56,558 bases of DNA from Altererythrobacter sp. GTDB lineage: Bacteria; Pseudomonadota; Alphaproteobacteria; Sphingomonadales; Sphingomonadaceae. Positions within the stretch are counted from its first letter, which is position 1; each line of letters opens with the position of its first letter. The notes under the pieces are model-generated. The model was not told the DNA's origin. It did no database searches and was given only the letters and a program-made list of their open reading frames with translations. The DNA lies in contig JALRKY010000057.1 in assembly GCA_023260985.1 (NCBI GenBank), forward strand, positions 1 to 56,558, given 5' to 3'. Made by a program: the position numbers and the translations under genes. This document shows positions 1 to 5,592 of this stretch, in pieces.

Positions 1-70
1 ACCCGAGCTCACTAAAGAGGCGTTCTTTGAGTTGAATGATATTGTTGGCTTCACGGTTAATCTGAAACAT
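1..70 (-). CDS. N-terminus of probable DUF4268/PD-(D/E)XK nuclease-like protein (partial)
   Basis: An open frame starts at the ATG at 70-68 and runs off the left edge, giving 23 residues beginning MFQINREANNIIQLKERLF and continuing SELG. This pattern (M-x-x-I-N-R, then F-S-E-L-G about 16 residues later) matches my memory of the start of DUF4268-type proteins with a restriction-endonuclease-like fold. AGGA lies about 10 bases before the ATG. With so few residues the family call is tentative. If right, element A carries a nuclease, possibly defensive. Confidence 0.35.
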   Translation of the reverse strand, partial: MFQINREANNIIQLKERLFSELG

Positions 71-147
71 GGCAACCCAATCCTGTTTCAAATATGATAG
101 CATTTTCGTTGAGGATTTTCACTAAGAATGCGGTCGTGCGATCTCTG

Positions 148-195
148 CTCCCTCACTCCCTCACTCCCTCACTCCCTCACGCACTCACGCACTCA
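148..195. repeat. 8-bp tandem repeat, six units
   Basis: Four copies of CTCCCTCA (148-179) are followed by two copies of the variant CGCACTCA (180-195). The array overlaps the 3' end of the small minus-strand gene at 185-367, whose stop codon lies within it, and precedes the minus-strand gene starting at 70. Units are contiguous, so this is a slippage-type microsatellite and not a CRISPR. Confidence 0.9.
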
Positions 196-367
196 CGAAA
201 ACGACTGAGAAACTCCCCTTTGAAACTTTCCTATCAATCGCCTGAATCAGTTTCGATCTGTCACTCCGCTGGGTCACTTCGATAACCTCGATCTTGGGGT
301 TCCTGAGCGACTGAATCGATTTGATCAGCGACTGCTTGTCGCTCGGCAATTTGACGTCACCAATCAT
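185..367 (-). CDS. Small hypothetical protein, 60 aa
   Basis: I choose the ATG at 367 because GGGGA lies 7 bases upstream; this start also places the gene 11 bp inside the end of the RHH gene, as in a coupled pair. The product begins MIGDVKLPSDKQSLIKSI, is charged, and ends in VSKGSFSVVFVSA with its stop inside the 8-bp tandem repeat. I do not recognise the family. A distant likeness to the GD-x-x-Q-L-P helicase motif is too short to use. Confidence 0.4.
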   Translation of the reverse strand: MIGDVKLPSDKQSLIKSIQSLRNPKIEVIEVTQRSDRSKLIQAIDRKVSKGSFSVVFVSA

Positions 368-656
368 TGCCACGTCCCCACTGCATCGACGGCATCGACC
401 TGTCCTCATTCAGCACCTGCCTGACCGTATCCTTGACCCTCTTCCCTAAAGACTTCCTTGACCTCTCATCGATCTCACTGATCAAATGATTGAGGCGATT
501 GTCCTTTTCGATCTGATCAACCTCATCCCGGACAAACCTCTCCATCAATGTGATCAGCATAGATGTCCTTGTGATTGATTTGTGCTTCGCAATATTGTCA
601 AAGTTTTGCAGCAGATACCTAGGTGCATTGAAATTGATCAATTTGTGATTATCCAT
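357..656 (-). CDS. Ribbon-helix-helix (CopG-like) DNA-binding protein, 99 aa
   Basis: The N-terminus has the RHH pattern: a short strand (KLINFNAP), a helix (RYLLQNFDNIAKHK), the turn SITRTS, and a second helix (MLITLMERFVRDE) within residues 4-45. The rest is charged and probably helical. Such proteins are plasmid copy-number repressors, antitoxins or relaxosome accessories. AGGA lies 8 bases before the ATG. It sits downstream of the HUH Rep-like gene on the same strand, which fits control of replication or of its own promoter; that role is inference. Confidence 0.65.
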   Translation of the reverse strand: MDNHKLINFNAPRYLLQNFDNIAKHKSITRTSMLITLMERFVRDEVDQIEKDNRLNHLISEIDERSRKSLGKRVKDTVRQVLNEDRSMPSMQWGRGNDW

Positions 657-770
657 AAACTGCGTCCTATTTTAAAATTATATTTATTAGATATAGCAAT
701 ACATTAAAGAGAATCGATAGATCCTCTCCGGTATAAATATGTAAGATTGGGAAACCTCGGAATCTATATT

Positions 771-1244
771 CTACAAAGGTTCGAAACAGGTGGAGTTCAT
801 CCAATCTATTGAGTCCATGAGTCCTTTAGGTTTGGACTTACGTTTCATAATGTAGTTGAGATACCCACGCTCCCGCTCAGCGGTTTGCGGGACTTCAATG
901 TGGATCTGGTCGTATCCATAGTTGGTAGCGACCCAACTCTCCCGGATCATCGGCAGGAAAGTCGGCAGCGGTATTCGATCAGGTGTTTCCAGAATCACGT
1001 GGAGGTGATGTCTGCCTCCTCCGCCAACCTCCCTCACGATCAGAGATTGAAGTTTCTTACCGTACCTCTGGAATGAATTCCGAAACACCTTCCGGTTCAG
1101 CACGTTCTGGAAATGTCTGAAGTTCCGCTCGCTGATGATGTCGTCAATGGGAACCCCGTTCCAAACCTGCTTTTCCGTGAGCGTGATATTAATGGGATTT
1201 CTAACCCGATTTTCCTTCACATACTCCCTCAATACGTCATCCAT
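771..1244 (-). CDS. HUH-type replication initiator-like protein, 157 aa
   Basis: The centre contains RHHLHVILETP (about residues 79-89), giving the H-hydrophobic-H metal-binding signature of HUH endonucleases after a glycine-rich stretch. About 45 residues later GYLNYIMKRKSK matches the region of the catalytic tyrosine followed by lysines in rolling-circle Rep proteins. At 157 residues it is the size of a bare nuclease domain without helicase. HUH proteins nick one strand and form a 5'-phosphotyrosine link. AGGGA lies about 11 bases before the ATG. It is divergent from the gene at 1336, with about 90 bp between. Identification rests on motif reading only; a transposase-type HUH is an alternative. 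Confidence 0.6.
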   Translation of the reverse strand: MDDVLREYVKENRVRNPINITLTEKQVWNGVPIDDIISERNFRHFQNVLNRKVFRNSFQRYGKKLQSLIVREVGGGGRHHLHVILETPDRIPLPTFLPMIRESWVATNYGYDQIHIEVPQTAERERGYLNYIMKRKSKPKGLMDSIDWMNSTCFEPL

Positions 1245-1335
1245 GGTTTTAACGATTCCCTATCTTTATCAGATCTTTATGTCCTATTTATATGGATGGC
1301 GTTTTTGAGGTGAGGACGGTAGACAAGGCGACGTG

Positions 1336-2040
1336 ATGTCCCAGAGAACCCCCATCTCGATCTCGATGAGGTCCAAGAAGCAGCACATTCGGTTGTGGTT
1401 TGAGTGTCTGCAGATTTGCCACTCGCAGGATGAATATCGGAACAATCTGAGGGACTCTGCCGGATTCTATGCAGACTGGGGCGACGTAACGAACGTCAAG
1501 TTCGACGGGTGGTGGGCGGAGAAAAAATACCTCTTTCAGGATGAATATGTCCGGGAGGTCGACAGGGTCTCAAGCAACCCGCACACGATCACGCTGTCCA
1601 TCCCGCTCAACGAGAAGATTTCGGTGATCACGAGCGAGGTCAAAAAGATCGTTGAGAGGCATCAGACCGAACGACTGATCGAAATGGGTAAGGACCCGTC
1701 ATCGATGAAGTCCAAGGACCTCGGGACCGGGCGGTACAGTTTCACCCAGAAGGAGATCAAAGCGGTCTTCCACTACGTCAATCTGGAGATGTACAAGATC
1801 TATCTCCGCCTCGGCAAACCGCCGATCAACCGGAAATTCCTGATGGCGGTCAGGTCAGAATTCGATGGTCGGACAAGGTCGCAACTGAGCGGCAGTGTGG
1901 TCACAATCCCGACAATGAAGCAATTCGAGACGAACTACACGACCAACGGAGAATGCGAGGATGCCATCCGGACGGTCAGGCGGAGTTTGAAAGGCGTTGA
2001 AGCGACCCTTGCCAATGTCAGCAAGGGTCGCTTTCCCTGA
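1336..2040 (+). CDS. Hypothetical element-encoded protein, 234 aa
   Basis: The frame opens with GTG at 1333 then ATG at 1336; I take the ATG, with AAGG about 9 bases before it. No signal peptide or membrane segment is visible. Recognisable-looking blocks are SAGFYADWGDV, FDGWWAEKKYLF and TLSIPLNEK, a combination I associate with unknown proteins of alphaproteobacterial mobile elements. It is divergent from the HUH Rep-like gene. Its last 13 codons contain a strong terminator hairpin. Function unknown. Confidence 0.6.
   Translation: MSQRTPISISMRSKKQHIRLWFECLQICHSQDEYRNNLRDSAGFYADWGDVTNVKFDGWWAEKKYLFQDEYVREVDRVSSNPHTITLSIPLNEKISVITSEVKKIVERHQTERLIEMGKDPSSMKSKDLGTGRYSFTQKEIKAVFHYVNLEMYKIYLRLGKPPINRKFLMAVRSEFDGRTRSQLSGSVVTIPTMKQFETNYTTNGECEDAIRTVRRSLKGVEATLANVSKGRFP
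2001..2032 (+). terminator. Hairpin terminator inside the 3' end of the coding sequence
   Basis: A perfect 12-bp stem, AGCGACCCTTGC paired with GCAAGGGTCGCT around an 8-base loop (2013-2020), is followed by TT and CCC. It lies in the last codons of the gene ending at 2040 and just before the convergent gene ending at 2051, so it could stop transcription from either side. The U-tract is weak. Confidence 0.6.
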
Positions 2041-2050
2041 AGGAAATCCG

Positions 2051-2614
2051 TCAGTTGATCCACCTTTTTGGCAACCTTTTGATACACTGCTGCCAACTCT
2101 CGCCGTATCGCACGGTTTCGATGTCAAACCATCCCATCCCCTCAATAAGGTCTCTGATTTCCTTCGAGGTATCAGGGCGATAGATCGGTTTCGTATGATG
2201 CCACTCGCTCGGGAAACTAAAGACAAGCGAGCGCTGCCATCTGCCTGTGTATAACGGATCATCGGGATCAAAGGTTTGCTCGTATAGGTATCCACGATCG
2301 TAGTTGTCCCGAACGACGAAGGACCTCCTGTTTTCGATATGCCAATTAAGGATCTTTTCTAATCGGGTTAACCCCTTGAGTTTTTGATATTTCGAAGGAC
2401 CCTGCGGCGGTTCAAGAACCTCGAAATCCTCCATCTGTTCAACTGATCGTGCAAACCTGTCCAAATCCCACCCAAAGCGGGTGTCGAAGTGGATGACATT
2501 TCCAGACGCATTGTCCCTGACGGCAACCATATAACTACTGCGCAATTTGTCTCTGAGAACTCGGACTAGCGGCGAAGGAGTCGGTGCATCTTCTTGGTAT
2601 AAATCACACAACAT
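2051..2614 (-). CDS. Hypothetical protein, 187 aa
   Basis: The frame extends upstream to 2710, but GGAGGGG followed by ATG at 2620 and ATG at 2614 is a much better start; I take 2614, with GGAGG about 10 bases upstream (2620 is also possible). The product begins MLCDLYQEDAPTPSPLVRVL. It has no membrane segment and is rich in W, Y and charged residues (GWDLDRFARSVEQMEDFEVL, SFPSEWHHTKPIYR). The start overlaps the end of the gene at 2604-2978, so the two look co-translated. Family unknown. Confidence 0.5.
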   Translation of the reverse strand: MLCDLYQEDAPTPSPLVRVLRDKLRSSYMVAVRDNASGNVIHFDTRFGWDLDRFARSVEQMEDFEVLEPPQGPSKYQKLKGLTRLEKILNWHIENRRSFVVRDNYDRGYLYEQTFDPDDPLYTGRWQRSLVFSFPSEWHHTKPIYRPDTSKEIRDLIEGMGWFDIETVRYGESWQQCIKRLPKRWIN

Positions 2615-2978
2615 TGACATCACCCCTCCAACCCAACTGACAGGAGGGATCCGCCAAAATGAGTGCGTCTTCCTCTTTATAGCGACCGACCGCATTCCAC
2701 CATTGCTCATGCTTCAAGTCGCCAGTGTTCTCGCCACCGAGTTCAACCACGTCCTTTGAATTCACAACAATGCCGAAACCGCATGGGATTTCTGGAACAT
2801 CCCGAGCAACCACAGAGAAAACAAAAAACGTCTCTCCTCCTTCCTCGAATTCGTCTGACAGTTGCTCATACGTATAGTATCGATCATGAGGAAGGAGAAC
2901 ATCGACTGATAGAGCAGGCGTAGTTCCATAAATTTCCATCCTAACAGTCGTTCCACATTTTACCAAAAAGTCACTCAT
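2604..2978 (-). CDS. Hypothetical acidic protein, 124 aa
   Basis: The product starts MSDFLVKCGTTVRMEIYG and is acidic, with YTYEQLSDEFEEGGETFFVF and CGFGIVVNSKDVVELGG. It has no signal peptide or membrane segment. Its stop lies within the start region of the next gene on the same strand (2051-2614), so they form a two-gene operon, possibly partners. I see no known family; a small regulatory or antitoxin role would be a guess. Confidence 0.45.
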   Translation of the reverse strand: MSDFLVKCGTTVRMEIYGTTPALSVDVLLPHDRYYTYEQLSDEFEEGGETFFVFSVVARDVPEIPCGFGIVVNSKDVVELGGENTGDLKHEQWWNAVGRYKEEDALILADPSCQLGWRGDVNVV

Positions 2979-3468
2979 AACGTCATTCCTTAAGAATATG
3001 TAAGAGAGACAATCCCTCTTTCCATTCTTTGATATTATGAGAATTTGAGGTTTAAATTTAGGACGGCAGATGCGGGGAGTGATGTCCTGAACCTGCCCGG
3101 ACTCTCTGGGAGCGTGCTGCTGCTGGTAACTGCTGCTCGATGCCTGATCATTGCGGGGCGGTCGCTGTCCTTAGACGGACTTCAGACCCCTAGACAACGT
3201 CACCAGAAATTCTTAGAATCCACGACGATGATGCCAAACCCCCCTCCCGAACCGCACACCATTATCTACCTTTTGCCGGTAGCGGCGAGTTGTCACTAGG
3301 GATGGAAAGCATTGATTTAAAATCAATTTTTTGTTGATGAATTGGATTCCCACGCTATTGAAACCTGCTTGCTAAACCGAGATCGAGAGCATCCGTATCG
3401 TCGGACAAAATGCCAGTCTTGAGAAGTCAAAGAGTCTAGATCCGCCGGTTTGAAAAGGAATTTTGGCA
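2979..3468. other. Non-coding stretch containing a repeat shared with element B
   Basis: About 490 bp lie between the minus-strand operon and the DUF805 gene. An 84-codon plus frame here opens with TTG, has no ribosome site and reads as low-complexity protein, so I leave it out. The only structure seen is the 34-bp sequence at 3065-3098 that recurs at 5118. An AT-rich stretch near 2985-3060 could hold the promoter of the minus-strand operon. Confidence 0.6.
3065..3098 (+). repeat. 34-bp repeat, copy in element A
   Basis: The segment GGCAGATGCGGGGAGTGATG followed by TCCTGAACCTGCCC recurs at 5118-5151 with three substitutions. The shared core GGAGTGATGTCCTGAACC continues identically for several bases. 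It ends in TGAACCTGCCC, somewhat like the terminal inverted repeats of IS3-group elements, but no transposase or second end is visible. Confidence 0.8.
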
Positions 3469-3972
3469 ATGAATGGAAATTTTGATGATGCCAACGGCAT
3501 TAGAAATCTTCAGGATCTCTTTGCTGCACTCGAATCTCAAGTGGATGGCGATTATATCCCTGCGAAGAAGGATTTCACAACTTTTGCAATTTTGCACTTT
3601 CGCAAATATCTGAAGTTGGAAGGCAGGTCTGGTAGAAAAGAGTTCATTTCCGCTACTTTGCTGTATATTGCACTGTTTTTATTTTTCTCCCCTTTTCTCC
3701 TGATTCCGTTCATAAATTTGATTTTTGGATTGGTATTTGGTCTTATAATGCTGTTGTGTATCCCTGCAACTATTACCCTCACCGTAAGAAGGTTCCATGA
3801 TTTGAACGTAACCGGTTGGGCGACGGCGTTATCTTTCATCCCGTTTCTGGGGTTCTTAGTCACGTTTTTTCTATGCATCATCCCGGGAACCCGTGGCGAT
3901 AATCAGCATGGAGCGGATCCTCGTGCTGCTTGGTCTGATGATGATACCGGCAAACATCTTTCGAAAGAATAG
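3469..3972 (+). CDS. DUF805 family inner-membrane protein, 167 aa
   Basis: The start is ATG at 3469, with AAGGA about 10 bases upstream; a TTG two codons earlier is less likely. After a soluble N-terminus of about 50 residues comes the DUF805 pattern: KYLKLEGRSGRKEFISA, hydrophobic segments (LLYIALFLFFSPFLLIPF; LIFGLVFGLIMLLCIP), TVRRFHDLNVTGWATAL, a further hydrophobic segment, and PGTRGDNQHGADP. DUF805 proteins (YhaH type) are membrane proteins of unknown function. It is the last gene of element A before the tRNA repeat. Confidence 0.8.
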   Translation: MNGNFDDANGIRNLQDLFAALESQVDGDYIPAKKDFTTFAILHFRKYLKLEGRSGRKEFISATLLYIALFLFFSPFLLIPFINLIFGLVFGLIMLLCIPATITLTVRRFHDLNVTGWATALSFIPFLGFLVTFFLCIIPGTRGDNQHGADPRAAWSDDDTGKHLSKE

Positions 3973-4163
3973 CACGTTCAGCGGTTCGATTTCGCCAATA
4001 AGCGCAATAACAACATCGCTGGGAAACTGGGGTTAGTTGTTTTCTTGAAAGCGACGCCCTGGTGACGTGGTTGTTCATACAGTGTTTGGTTCACGCAAGG
4101 GTTGCATTGATTGCCTCTACTCATATCAGTGGCAAAATTGCAAAGATGATCTGAACACTATTT

Positions 4164-4190
4164 GATATACGGATCGTATACAGATTGAAA
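4164..4190 (+). repeat. TATACGGAT direct-repeat box, element A right end
   Basis: TATACGGAT-CG-TATACAGAT: two 9-bp direct repeats two bases apart (second copy with one change), followed by TGAAA. It starts 67 bp before the tRNA-derived repeat at 4231, the same distance as at 5300/5367. Short direct repeats near attachment sites are typical arm-binding sites of tyrosine integrases or sites for an excisionase; that role is inferred. Confidence 0.7.
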
Positions 4191-4230
4191 TGTTCCGATA
4201 TTTTCGATTATCATTCAATCGTTTAAAAAA

Positions 4231-4285
4231 GACCTGAATCTTGCCAAGGTTGGGGTCGAGGGTTCGAATCCCTTCGCCCGCTCCA
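4231..4285 (+). repeat. tRNA-Gly(GCC) 3'-end attachment site, junction of elements A and B
   Basis: This 55-bp sequence is identical to 5367-5421. It contains the anticodon loop TTGCCAA, the T arm GAGGG-TTCGAAT-CCCTT, the 3' acceptor strand CGCCCGC and TCCA, that is, the 3' half of tRNA-Gly(GCC). The 5' half is absent, so it is not a functional tRNA but the core left by site-specific integration. The bases GACCTGAAT before the tRNA part are also shared between the copies and belong to the element end. Confidence 0.85.
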
Positions 4286-4336
4286 TAATTTCAAGGGTTT
4301 AGACGAACCCCATCCCCAAGAATCCCAAAATAAACC

Positions 4337-4357
4337 ATATACGGATCGTATACGGAT
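4337..4357 (+). repeat. TATACGGAT direct-repeat box, element B left end
   Basis: Two perfect TATACGGAT repeats separated by CG lie about 50 bp inside the left junction of element B. The orientation is the same as at 4164 and 5300. Presence at both ends of the element supports a recombination role. The 4286-4527 stretch otherwise holds no gene I can support. Confidence 0.7.
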
Positions 4358-4527
4358 ATCCGGATTTGGAGATGGGTTTTTGGGAAAATCAGAGCTCAAC
4401 AATCCTACATCGGACACTGACCCAACCTCCGACCCTAAAGGCCCTCGAGGTAAGAACATCCCATGCGGCTTTACTAATGTGTTGCGGGGTCTATGTAATT
4501 TCAAAGTCGAAGTTTGAGGAGATAGGG

Positions 4528-5115
4528 ATGCCAAAGATGACTTGGCTGGCTGGGTTGGCGTTTGGAGCAGTGATGCTTGGAGGGTGCGGTCAAACGCAAA
4601 GTGGCGATCAAGAACCATCTCCGACAGCTGGAGGCAATACCGATCCCCTATCAATGACATCTGACGTTTCAGAAAAGAGTGCTGAGACTTCACTCGATTC
4701 AGATAGCTGGCTGGGAAAACCAGGAAATCAGAGCATTAGAGAATTGATAATAGCCGACGCAAAAGACATACGTCAGGCGCTGAGTTCGCTAGAGGATAAA
4801 GAGGCGGCTCAAACTTCCCTAAGAACAGAAATATCTAATTCTCGCTTTTCCCCGATAGTTTACAAAGATCGCTTCGGGACAATTCATGCGATGGGATGCA
4901 GGGGGTCAAGCTGCGGAAGCTCAAGGGCGATCAGCTGGCTAGTTGAGTATTGGCGTGATAATGAAAACAATATCTCTGAGATATATATCTGCACTGATAA
5001 TAATAACGACATAAAAATATGGTCATCTTACGGAAATGATATTTTCGAGGGCGGTGACTTTGAGTCAATGCGACCAGAAGAATGCTATGAAAATATGTTT
5101 TTCAAAGGATCTTGA
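4528..5115 (+). CDS. Lipoprotein of unknown function, 195 aa
   Basis: The frame is open from 4366, but the ATG at 4528 has GAGGAG 7 bases upstream and begins a signal peptide with lipobox: MPKMTWLAGLAFGAVMLGGC, lipidation at Cys20. A Thr/Ser-rich linker follows, then a domain with a CRGSSC cysteine pair, YWRDNENN, YICTDNNNDIKIW and a final ECYENMFF. It should be anchored in the periplasmic face of the inner or outer membrane. It is the only gene of element B, so it is its cargo. No family recognised. Confidence 0.65.
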   Translation: MPKMTWLAGLAFGAVMLGGCGQTQSGDQEPSPTAGGNTDPLSMTSDVSEKSAETSLDSDSWLGKPGNQSIRELIIADAKDIRQALSSLEDKEAAQTSLRTEISNSRFSPIVYKDRFGTIHAMGCRGSSCGSSRAISWLVEYWRDNENNISEIYICTDNNNDIKIWSSYGNDIFEGGDFESMRPEECYENMFFKGS

Positions 5116-5117
5116 TC

Positions 5118-5151
5118 GGCAGACGTGTGGAGTGATGTCCTGAACCTGCCC
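5118..5151 (+). repeat. 34-bp repeat, copy in element B
   Basis: This matches 3065-3098 with three substitutions and begins two bases after the lipoprotein stop codon. Its presence once in each element supports their relatedness; flanking sequences are not alike. Confidence 0.8.
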
Positions 5152-5299
5152 CAACCTTCTGTAGGTGCTACATAACGTAGCGATTGCGAGATCCCGGACC
5201 ATTTTAGGGTGTCGCAGCCAGAACTACTGACGTCAAACCACCTCGACATCAAATCGGGATATCGACGAAATCGATTTGAGACCGGGACAAGCCGAAATA

Positions 5300-5326
5300 G
5301 ATATACGGATCGTATACGGATTGAAA
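5300..5326 (+). repeat. TATACGGAT direct-repeat box, element B right end
   Basis: Two perfect TATACGGAT repeats separated by CG, followed by TGAAA, start 67 bp before the tRNA repeat at 5367. Box and spacing copy those at 4164/4231, while the roughly 40 bp between box and tRNA repeat differ. That is what a conserved protein-binding site at fixed distance looks like. Confidence 0.7.
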
Positions 5327-5366
5327 ATCTACGAAAGTTATCGCTTATATTCAGAGTGATATAGTC

Positions 5367-5421
5367 GACCTGAATCTTGCCAAGGTTGGGGTCGAGGGTT
5401 CGAATCCCTTCGCCCGCTCCA
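5367..5421 (+). repeat. tRNA-Gly(GCC) 3'-end attachment site, right chromosomal junction
   Basis: The second copy of the 55-bp repeat, identical to 4231-4285. It marks the right border of the tandem elements; chromosomal sequence with the ZnuD promoter follows at once. No 5' half of the tRNA is present. Confidence 0.85.
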
Positions 5422-5550
5422 TTTTCTTCGTCAACGCCGAAGCGGAATCGTGTGCAGAATTGCTCGCCGATTCCGTTCGCCGGTGAGGCTGCTCGTTTCG
5501 TCGATTGCGTAAAATGGGAACTTGCGCTGCGCCGAGGAATTGCTAACGGC

Positions 5551-5569
5551 AATGTTACATCATTACATT
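5551..5569 (+). promoter_or_regulatory. Zur-box-like operator upstream of znuD
   Basis: AATGTTACATCATTACATT has perfect AATGT/ACATT ends and agrees at 16 of 19 positions with the proteobacterial Zur consensus as I remember it (AATGTTATAWTATAACATT). It ends 23 bp before the start codon of a ZnuD-like zinc receptor, as expected for zinc repression by Zur. Confidence 0.7.
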
Positions 5570-5592
5570 TCTCTTTGGTCGCATTTCCTACA

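Larger units (their letters stand above)
1..4285 (+). mobile_element. Element A: integrated element in tRNA-Gly (right part)
   Basis: The region is lower in GC than the chromosome beyond 5.6 kb and ends at 4285 in the 3' portion of tRNA-Gly(GCC), on the + strand. Its genes (RHH protein, HUH Rep-like protein, unknowns, DUF805) are of mobile-element or accessory character. The left end, the complete tRNA and any integrase would lie left of position 1. The same 55-bp end recurs at 5367-5421. That this is one element and not several is inference. Confidence 0.6.
4286..5421 (+). mobile_element. Element B: about 1.1-kb mini-element carrying one lipoprotein gene
   Basis: The segment is bounded by the two 55-bp tRNA-Gly repeats and contains TATACGGAT boxes near both ends (4337 and 5300), one lipoprotein gene and the 34-bp repeat. 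It has no recombinase. It fits a cis-mobilisable or satellite remnant that depends on the integrase of a related element, or the scar left by deletion of a larger island. The two cannot be told apart from the sequence. Confidence 0.6.

Noticed and set aside
148-195. CRISPR-like repeats
   Set aside because: Units are 8 bp and contiguous with no spacers and no cas genes.
3045-3299. 84-codon plus-strand frame
   Set aside because: TTG start without ribosome site, low-complexity translation, overlaps the 34-bp repeat.
4231-4285. Complete tRNA gene
   Set aside because: Only the 3' half (anticodon loop onward) is present here and at 5367-5421; the D arm and 5' acceptor strand are missing.
4223-4693. 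156-codon minus-strand frame with SGRRDSNPRPQPWQD
   Set aside because: Another antisense reading of the tRNA repeat; it has no ribosome site and overlaps the lipoprotein gene.
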